Shown here: positions 17,059 through 24,300 of the stretch, one piece after another
Numbering within the stretch: the first letter of the stretch is position 1
Layout of the letters: each line of letters opens with the position of its first letter
Source of the DNA: a virus
Reading direction: 5' to 3' (one strand)
Virus record (IMG/VR): IMGVR_UViG_3300034418_005372
Location: 1 to 48,309 of that record
Length of the DNA: 48,309 nt
Notes under the pieces: model-generated
Told to the model about the DNA's origin: nothing
Databases searched by the model: none
What the model saw: only the letters and a program-made list of their open reading frames with translations
Made by a program: the position numbers and the translations under genes

Positions 17059-17571
17059 ATGTCAAATAAAAATTGTAATCATAAAGTACCTTGCGGATGT
17101 GGAGATAGTTCATTAACTACTCCACCTCCTTGCAATTCATTAGGTGATTGTCTAGGAGAACTTTGTCAAGAATCTGTAGGACAAAAGTGTGTAGTGTATG
17201 ATAACCATAGCTTTACATATGATGTTAATGGTACAGAATTTAATGTTAATCAAGGTGACCGTTTAGATGAAATAATTCAAAAAATATTAATTTATTTAAA
17301 TGATCCTACGTGTATTAATACAGCTCCTGTTGGAATGTATGCTACACTTGTACTTAAAGATTCTATTACATTAGTTTGGGAAGGTAGTGATATAATTGGT
17401 TATAATGTGACTTATACTGACGGTATAGCACCTATAACAGTATCTACATTAACAAAGTCTATTACAATATCAGCTTTAGTTCCTGATACAGAATATTCAA
17501 TAACAGTAGTAGGACAAAGTACACCATTATGTCCTTCAGTAACAATTAAAATTAAAACCAAAATAGCATAA
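17059..17571 (+). CDS. FN3-domain virion protein
   Basis: This protein has 170 residues. Residues 1-50 are Cys-rich (NCNHKVPCGCGD, CLGELCQ). Residues about 50-85 carry a shortened version of the fibre N-terminal motif (NVNQGDRLDEIIQKILIYLN). Residues about 93-170 form a clear fibronectin type III domain with the family pattern SITLVWEGSDIIGYNVTY and SITISALVPDTEYSITVVG. FN3 domains are common on Bacteroidota phage surfaces and often bind carbohydrate. It lies 18 bases after the fibre gene and 2 before the next one, so the three were probably made together as parts of one fibre. The exact partner is unknown. Confidence 0.65.
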   Translation: MSNKNCNHKVPCGCGDSSLTTPPPCNSLGDCLGELCQESVGQKCVVYDNHSFTYDVNGTEFNVNQGDRLDEIIQKILIYLNDPTCINTAPVGMYATLVLKDSITLVWEGSDIIGYNVTYTDGIAPITVSTLTKSITISALVPDTEYSITVVGQSTPLCPSVTIKIKTKIA

Positions 17572-17573
17572 AG

Positions 17574-18365
17574 ATGGCATCAATAACAGTAAACTTTACA
17601 CCTGGTACAATAGGAAATCATATCATACGTTACAGAAATCAAGCAGTTGGTGGAGCATATTTTTCCTACGATGTAACCGTACCTTTAAATGAGGTTAATA
17701 TACCAAGATCTGAAGTAATTGATATAGGTTCTTTTGATATATATTGTGATCAATTAGTGTACGAATGTTACATTCTTGCAGAATGTGAAGGTTTTGTAGA
17801 TGCATCACCTATTGATGGAGTACCTGATGCGGCTTTTGAATTTACAGTAAATATAAATCCTGAAGAAGATCCTTGTAAATTGTATGAATTAACTTATTTA
17901 AATTTAACAACAACTTTTGATTTAAATTGGGATGATTTAACTTGTGCCGGTAGATCTGGTGTAAAAAATAATGATGTAAGATATGATGCAAGCATTGCTT
18001 ATCAAAATAGTCAAATATTATGTTCTTCAGATTCTGTAATAAATCAATTTATAGTAGCAAATCCTGATTGGTCTGCAGCAGTAATTCAACAACCTGAAAA
18101 AAATAATCCTGGTAGTAGTACAACTTCTAACTGTCATTGTGTTTGTTATAATACAGTAACTATAACAAATACAGCAGGAGTTCTTCAAGAAGTAAATTAT
18201 ATTATTTGGAATCCTGGTAATGCTGACCATTTACAAATTACTTCTGAAATTATACCTGCAGGATTAAGTATTACAAGAGATATTGTAGCTAATAGTTGGA
18301 AAGGTACTACAGCTTCAGTAACAGCTAATTTTACTGTAAGCGTAGATAATGATTGTGTTTCATAA
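17574..18365 (+). CDS. Beta-rich fibre-associated protein
   Basis: The protein has 263 residues and is predicted mainly beta. Residues 1-95 resemble an FN3/Ig-like sandwich (NFTPGTIGNHIIRYRNQAVG, then YDVTVPLNEVNIPRSEV). A Cys-containing region with CHCVCYN sits near residue 185. Residues 185-263 form a second sandwich-like domain (VTITNTAGVLQEVNYIIWNP) ending DNDCVS. I do not recognise a named family. Gene order (third in the fibre unit, just before the terminator) suggests a tip or decoration domain of the fibre. Carbohydrate or receptor binding is plausible but unproven. Confidence 0.55.
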   Translation: MASITVNFTPGTIGNHIIRYRNQAVGGAYFSYDVTVPLNEVNIPRSEVIDIGSFDIYCDQLVYECYILAECEGFVDASPIDGVPDAAFEFTVNINPEEDPCKLYELTYLNLTTTFDLNWDDLTCAGRSGVKNNDVRYDASIAYQNSQILCSSDSVINQFIVANPDWSAAVIQQPEKNNPGSSTTSNCHCVCYNTVTITNTAGVLQEVNYIIWNPGNADHLQITSEIIPAGLSITRDIVANSWKGTTASVTANFTVSVDNDCVS

Positions 18366-18411
18366 TAAAGATATGTCATAGTTTGTTGGTTTTACTGTGA
18401 CTGACAACAAA

Positions 18412-18442
18412 CCCTGGATATTTATTTATCCGGGGTTTTTTT
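18412..18442 (+). terminator. Rho-independent terminator closing the fibre unit
   Basis: CCCTGGATA (18412-18420) pairs with TATCCGGGG (18427-18435) with one G-U pair, a 6-base loop, and a run of T from 18436 to 18442. A second hairpin sits directly upstream: GTTTGTTG (18381-18388) with CAACAAAC (18405-18412), sharing one base. The tandem arrangement could stabilise the 3' end. Confidence 0.92.
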
Positions 18443-18493
18443 ATTTATCAATTATGATTAACTTAACAGGTTTGTAAAAACAAGAAAAATTGA

Positions 18494-18503
18494 TTATATT
18501 ATA
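18494..18503 (+). promoter_or_regulatory. Late promoter-like motif (copy 6)
   Basis: An exact TTATATTATA lies 16 bases before the ATG at 18520, with TTGTA 22 bases upstream (18472). Its position argues against a GTG start at 18508, because the transcript would begin near there. It probably drives the IHF-like to muzzle unit. Confidence 0.5.
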
Positions 18504-18519
18504 TTAAGTGTATTGTATT

Positions 18520-19095
18520 ATGAAACCAGATTTAAATGCTCCAAGATTTAGAGAAAAGTATACTACTTTGTTAACCAAAGAGTTTGCTGAAAAATTCAAT
18601 GAAAAATATTCAGAACACAAAGATATTACTAGTGAAGAATTTAAAACAATAGTACGCAAGTTTAATGAGATTTTAGTACAAGGAGCAATAGACAATAGGA
18701 GTGGTATAGAATTACCAGATGGTTTAGGATATATTTTTTTAGGAACTTGTCAAGCTTCTAAGAAAAAAACTAATGTGGATTTTAAAAAATTGATTGATCA
18801 TGGTATTAATACTACACATAAAAACTGGGAATCAGATAATAAACTTCTAAAAATATTTTATAGTAATTCTAAAGCAAGATACGGATTTGCTAATAAGGAA
18901 GTATGGTATTTAGTACCTTCAAGATATTTTAAAAGAACTGCTTCTGCAGCATACAGAAAGAATTGGTCAAAGTATGTAGAAATATCTTCTACAGTTAAAA
19001 TATCAGACATGTTTGAAAGACAGCGTAAGAAGGATTATAAACATAACTTAAAACCAATTGTTCCTGAAAACTATGATGAATTTAAAATAGATTAA
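18520..19095 (+). CDS. IHF/HU-like DNA-binding virion protein
   Basis: This 191-residue protein resembles the conserved IHF-like gene found among crAss structural genes. Residues 1-60 are helical (EKYTTLLTKEFAEKFNEKYS, FKTIVRKFNEILVQGAI), followed by an IHF-type turn and beta strand (GIELPDGLGYIFLGTC) and a basic arm region (KARYGFANKEVWYLVPSRYF, KRTASAAYRKNW). In IHF/HU the beta arms bend DNA; here the protein could organise DNA at the portal or act in packaging, which is inference. I choose the ATG at 18520 over an in-frame GTG at 18508 because the promoter-like motif ends at 18503. The next gene begins one base after the stop. Confidence 0.65.
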   Translation: MKPDLNAPRFREKYTTLLTKEFAEKFNEKYSEHKDITSEEFKTIVRKFNEILVQGAIDNRSGIELPDGLGYIFLGTCQASKKKTNVDFKKLIDHGINTTHKNWESDNKLLKIFYSNSKARYGFANKEVWYLVPSRYFKRTASAAYRKNWSKYVEISSTVKISDMFERQRKKDYKHNLKPIVPENYDEFKID

Positions 19096-19096
19096 G

Positions 19097-19771
19097 ATGA
19101 CAAAAGTAGGTGAAGCAATATCAAGAGTACGTAATGTACTTAAAGCTGTAAAAGAAGATCCGTTTATGACGGATCGGTTTATTTACAGTATAATACTTAA
19201 ACATGCTAAAGCATTAATTAAGAGAGAAGCTAATATGGCAAACATCTTTAAATACACTAGCTTATTTAAAGAAATTCCATGTTTAGAACTTATTGAAGTT
19301 GATAAAATTGACGCATGTTGTTCAGGTATAAGAACAGGTTGTACTTTTAAAAGAAGTAAATATAAACTACCAGGATTTTATCAACTAGATATGGGGCCTG
19401 TTATAAAATCTGTAACATCATTAGACTACTCGCAAGATCTTGTAAGAACACAACCAGAACTTTATACAACACTTACAAAAGCATCTAGTTTTAAATATAA
19501 TAAACAAAAGTATTACTGGATAATTAATGATTATTTATATCTTCCTAATGCCGATTGGGATGCAGTAAGAATTACAGCTATGTTTGATGAAGATATATCT
19601 AGTGAATTATGTGGTAAAGAAGAAAACAATTGTGTAATTGAACAAGAAAGAGATTTAAATATACCAGAACATTTATTTACAGAAATAGAACAATTAACTT
19701 TAACAGAAATTTTAACTGCTGGACAGATACCTTCAGATGGAGCAGATGACAGTCAAAATATAATGAGATAA
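19097..19771 (+). CDS. Ring/tail structural protein
   Basis: The protein has 224 residues and no catalytic motif. It starts with a helix (VGEAISRVRNVLKAVKEDPF), then KHAKALIKREANMANIFKYT, and a beta domain with KLPGFYQLDMGPVIKSVTSL and WIINDYLYLPNADWDAVRIT, ending in a helix and a disordered acidic tail. A pattern of N-terminal helices, a central LPG strand and a second beta sheet is shared by crAss proteins placed between the IHF-like gene and the tail tubular gene, which form part of the tail barrel. The ring or hub identity cannot be settled here. It is coupled on both sides: one-base gap before it and one-base overlap with the next gene. Confidence 0.6.
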   Translation: MTKVGEAISRVRNVLKAVKEDPFMTDRFIYSIILKHAKALIKREANMANIFKYTSLFKEIPCLELIEVDKIDACCSGIRTGCTFKRSKYKLPGFYQLDMGPVIKSVTSLDYSQDLVRTQPELYTTLTKASSFKYNKQKYYWIINDYLYLPNADWDAVRITAMFDEDISSELCGKEENNCVIEQERDLNIPEHLFTEIEQLTLTEILTAGQIPSDGADDSQNIMR

Positions 19772-20070
19772 TGAAAGAAATTTTACAAGAAATAGGAATC
19801 AATATAGGGATATCTGTAGCAGGACTTTTTGGAAGTTTACTATTAATAGGTAAACAAGCTACTGCAAATTTAAGAAATACTTTTTTTGCAATCATATCAG
19901 GAGTAGCTTCTGCTAATTATATTACTCCTTTAGTTATGGATATATCTAAAGTTGATGTAAAGTATCAAATGTCAGTAGCATTTGTATTAGGATTTTTAGG
20001 ATTAAAAGGTGTAGAGTACATCACTAATAAATTAATAAAAAAAGAAAAAAATGACACTAACGTTAATTAA
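19771..20070 (+). CDS. Holin-like 3-TM membrane protein
   Basis: This 99-residue protein has three hydrophobic segments (about 7-26, 36-56 and 68-87) and a short, highly charged Lys/Glu/Asn tail (KKEKNDTNV). That is the build of a phage holin, which makes pores in the inner membrane at lysis. The gene overlaps the previous stop by one base and the next gene by 20 bases in another frame. No endolysin is present in the window, so the lysis role is inferred from topology alone. A virion or tail-assembly membrane protein is the alternative because of its place among tail genes. Confidence 0.55.
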   Translation: MKEILQEIGINIGISVAGLFGSLLLIGKQATANLRNTFFAIISGVASANYITPLVMDISKVDVKYQMSVAFVLGFLGLKGVEYITNKLIKKEKNDTNVN

Positions 20071-20338
20071 TGCTTTTTGCAATGTTGTTATTTGCTTAAG
20101 CGTAAGTGCCTTTATGGTATTTGTATTTGGCAGATTAGATGTAACTGCTAAGTTTGGTATAGTACAAAAATGGATTGTTAAATCAGGACTTGCATTAGTT
20201 TCTGCAGGAGCTTTATTTAATTTTATTACATTAAGTAAACCACCATTTACTGAGATATTAATGAACATTGGATTAGCTATCTTATTTTTATGGGCAGCTA
20301 TATTTCATTATACATATTTTGTAAAAAAGAAAAAATAA
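20051..20338 (+). CDS. Second small 3-TM membrane protein
   Basis: The protein has 95 residues with three predicted membrane helices (about 4-27, 41-62 and 67-91), the last holding a conserved-looking NIGLAILFLWAAIFHYTYF, and a KKKK end. I have seen similar small membrane proteins in diverse aquatic and gut podovirus-like phages at the same place, without assigned function. It overlaps the holin-like gene by 20 bases in a different frame, so the two are likely translated together. Holin/antiholin partnership is plausible but not shown by the sequence. It is followed by a 22-base gap before the tail tubular gene. Confidence 0.6.
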   Translation: MTLTLINAFCNVVICLSVSAFMVFVFGRLDVTAKFGIVQKWIVKSGLALVSAGALFNFITLSKPPFTEILMNIGLAILFLWAAIFHYTYFVKKKK

Positions 20339-20360
20339 TAACTTTTTAAAATGATTTCAT

Positions 20361-21353
20361 ATGAGTTATAATCATACTTTAAAATATAGAACTTTTGACA
20401 GTCTTCTTGCAGATGTAGCAAATGATTTTAAAAAGTATCAGTTAAAAGATTTAATTGATCCTAGTGATACTATTAAAGTTGCTAGAAGAGTAAACTATGA
20501 TTTAGGCTTACGTATAAATCAAACTAAAGAAGTTGTAATAGAAATAGAAAAAGGTAAAGCAAAATTACCTAATGATTTTTATGTTTTAAATTTTGCATTA
20601 GCTTGTGGAAAATATGAAGCTAAAGTTTATTATCCGCAAGGTACACGTACAGAAGAAAAAATTATAGGAACTGTTGCACCTGAGTATCAGGTAGCACCAC
20701 CGGAAATAATAGATTTATGTGAAACACCAATAGAAAGCTCATGTGATCCTTGTGATCCATGTTCTCAATGTGGTGCTGAAACAAATTGTGAACCATGTAA
20801 TACGTGCTGTTCTAATCCAAGTTCCTGCACTTTGAACTGTAAGGGAGAGGTTACACAATTAGTGCAGGTTCTTACTTCTGAAACAAGAACATATAGTACA
20901 CTACACCCAATTAAGATGATTAGTAATCCTAGAGAAATAGATTGTGATTGTCCTAATTTATATTGGGACAGTACTATTACAGGTTACATTAAAGACGGAT
21001 GGTTTTATACAAGTTTTGAAACTGGGACTGTATATATTAATTATCAAGGTGGGTTAGAAGATAATGAGGGTAACTTATTAGTTGTTGATCATGAAGTAAT
21101 TAATGAGTATTATGAATACGCATTAAAACAGAGAATAATTGAAAATCTTATTATGAATGATGAAGAAGTCAATCCTAATAAAATTCAGTTAATTGAACAA
21201 AGATATAGAGCTGCTAGAAATAATGCATTATCAATTGTAAATATGCCTAACTTTGCTGAATTAAAACAACTATATCAAGCTAATAGAAATGCTCAATACA
21301 GTAAATATTATGATATGTTTAGCAGTTACCCAAGAGTATACAATAGAAGATAA
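20361..21353 (+). CDS. Tail tubular protein (P22 gp4-like)
   Basis: This 330-residue protein matches the crAss tail tubular family: an N-terminal helical part (RTFDSLLADVANDFKKYQ, IKVARRVNYDLGLRINQTKE), a strand with KAKLPNDFYVLNFALACGKY, and a C-terminal beta then helical part (GYIKDGWFYTSFETGTVYIN; EYYEYALKQRIIENLI). P22 gp4-like proteins form the ring between portal and tail. Residues about 119-160 are an insertion with 11 cysteines (CDPCDPCSQC, then CEPCNTCC), and CDC follows near residue 195. Such a Cys cluster is not usual for the P22 family and might bind metal or form a cross-linked loop. It is separated by 2 bases from the muzzle gene. Confidence 0.72.
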   Translation: MSYNHTLKYRTFDSLLADVANDFKKYQLKDLIDPSDTIKVARRVNYDLGLRINQTKEVVIEIEKGKAKLPNDFYVLNFALACGKYEAKVYYPQGTRTEEKIIGTVAPEYQVAPPEIIDLCETPIESSCDPCDPCSQCGAETNCEPCNTCCSNPSSCTLNCKGEVTQLVQVLTSETRTYSTLHPIKMISNPREIDCDCPNLYWDSTITGYIKDGWFYTSFETGTVYINYQGGLEDNEGNLLVVDHEVINEYYEYALKQRIIENLIMNDEEVNPNKIQLIEQRYRAARNNALSIVNMPNFAELKQLYQANRNAQYSKYYDMFSSYPRVYNRR

Positions 21354-21355
21354 TT

Positions 21356-24300
21356 ATGGCAAAGAATAATAATGTACAAAATACAAGTTCTGCAGGAGGT
21401 GGAAGTTTTGATAAAAGTCTTAATGAAGATAATCAAGGCTTTGCTAAATCTCCTCAAGAATGGACACAAGCAAGAAATGCTGTAAACAATACAGTATCTG
21501 GAGATTTGTTTACATTAAGTAATGAATCTTCTAATTACTTATGTTCTGCTGTTCCTGATGGATATTCTATTATAGGTAAAATACGTTTATTAGGAGGTAT
21601 GTGGGCAATATTCTCTACAGATGATACTGACTCAGAGATAGGTGTATTTAATGAAGATAGATGTACTTATGAAAAATTAGTAAATGATGCTTGTCTTAAT
21701 TTCAAAACAACTAATTTAATTACAGGATCATCAAAAGAAAACTTTGATTGTAGCCGTCATATATACTGGGCAGATGGATTAAATCCAGATAGACATTTAA
21801 ATATAAATGATATACCTTATATCTCACAAGATGTACCAGAACCCGGTAATCCAGACTGTATAGTTTCTCAACCTATTACACCATTACAATTAGACTGTGA
21901 AAAAATTAGATTAGAACCTATTGTTGACAATCTTGCGTTTAAAGTAACTGAAGGTACTACAGCTGGTGAATTACTTAATGGTTCTTATTATGTAGCAGGT
22001 GCATACTTAAAGAATGGTGTTAGAGTTACTGATTACTCATTACCTTCAAATGTTGTAGGCTTATGGAAGCATGATAACCTAGGTTCATCTTTAGAAATTG
22101 AAGTAGTAAATATAGACAAAGATTATGACGAGTATCAACTTGTATTATTACAATTTGCAAACTTTCAAGGTCCTTTAGCATTTGTTGTAGGTCAATATAC
22201 TACAGATCAGAAAAGAATTACAATAACTTCTATTAATACAAAATGGGAACAGTTGCCTGAAGGTGAAGGTTCTATTTTAAGACGTAATCCTATTGCAGAT
22301 AAATCAGATGCTATTTATAAAGCAGCAGATTATTTAATGCGTGTAGGTCCTACAGATAAACTTGATTTTAATTATCAACCATTAGCTAATCAAATTACAG
22401 CTAAATGGGTTTCAGTTGAATATGATTCAGAATATTATAAAAATGGAGGTTATGAAACTGGATATATGCGTGATGAAGTATATCCGTTTTTTATAAGATG
22501 GGTATTTAACACTGGTGATAAATCAGCATCATATCATATACCTGGTAGAGCGGCATTGCCGGCAGATTTAACTTTAGCAGGTACACAAAACTTATTACCT
22601 ACTGAAAGTAATTCTTTAAAGAAATGGGAAGTATATAATACAGCAACAATAGATGCACCTTTTACACCATATACATTACCCGATGGTGGTAAAGTTATTG
22701 GTCAAGGTAAGATGTCATACTGGGAATCAACAGAAGAATATCCAGGAGATAAACCTGAAGTATGGGATGCGTTATGTGGTAAAAAAATAAGACATCACAA
22801 ATTTCCTGATAATGCATCAGATACAAGTGCTAATATGGTTACTAATCACTATGATCCTAATGATGGTTCTAAGATTAGAATTATGGCAGTACAGTTTGAT
22901 AATATTCAAGCACCTGTAGATAATGCTGGAAACCCTATTACTAATATTGTAGGTTATGAACTATTAAGAGGTTCAAGAGAAGGTAATAAAACAGTATTTG
23001 CAAAAGGTATGATTAATAACATGCGTGAATACTTTACGGATGGTGACTTTGATGATCCAAAATTTGCAAATGATACTTTACCTTTTAGAATTCTTGATGG
23101 TGATGGAAAACGTAAACTATATGCAAACTATCCTTTTAATCCAACAGGAGATGAGAGATTTTTGTCCCGTACTGAAACTGTTAATCAAGGTACGGCAAAT
23201 GATACAAATTTAGATCCTGATGACAATACAGATTCTAATAATAATCCATATCCTAAATATTATTTAGATGCGGATAATCCATATGAATCAGATTATGTAA
23301 GAAAAGATTTCTTTACTTTTCATTCACCTGAAACAAACTTTAGAGATCCGTTTTTATCAGCCAAAGAAATAAAAGTTTATGGTGAATTAAATGGTCAAGC
23401 ATTAGGTTCATTTGAATTTCCTGCAGATCATCCTAAACATAAGTTTATAGGTAATGGTGCTTTTTATACTTCAGTAATATTAGGTATTGGTTTTACATTA
23501 GTAAAAACAGCAGGTAGGAGAACTGTTGAAACACAAGGTATTAGATCACCATTAATAGGAGGTTTAACCGGTACATTACCTGGTGCTTTTAGTGCTTTTT
23601 TAGGTTACGCTCCAATTTTAGCAGCATCTTCTACAGCAAATGTTAGTGCTGCTGTAACAAAAACATTCTTAAACAACACGTCATTAGCTCCTATATTAGC
23701 AGGTATTAATCCTAATTTAATTTTAGATTCATCATTACTTACAATTAAAAGTACAGCTGCTATTGCTGGTGCAGATGGTGGAGAAACTCTTGAAAGACGT
23801 GAAGTATCAGATTGGGAAATGATACCAGATTGGATGAAACTTTTAGTAGGTGTTCCATCATTTTTAATGAATTTAGCAGAAGGTATTCAAAACTGGTTAG
23901 ATATTTTTTATGCGTTTACTTCTTATAAACAACACGCATTACAATATGTATCACATTGTTTCTATGATAAGTTTTTACCACCAGATGCTAATAACTTAAG
24001 AAGAGGTATTAAACGTTCTTTATACTTAGATAATCAATTACAAGATTTTGATAACCAGTATAGAGTAAATAACATTTATAGAATCCGTACAGTTGGTATA
24101 AATACTGAGGATGATATTGCACATACTAAAACTACGGATGATACACAAAAGACAATAACAGAAGCTTTTGAATCATATGGTATTCAACAAACAACGCAAG
24201 GTAAAACTTTTAACAAATACGTTGGAAGAACTTTTCCTACAACTGCTGCATCACATTATGTAGGATTAAAACAACCTTTCAAAAATCAATATGGTCAAAT

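Noticed and set aside
18508-18510. GTG start for the IHF-like gene
   Set aside because: It begins only 5 bases after the promoter-like motif and adds four residues of no obvious value; the ATG at 18520 is preferred.
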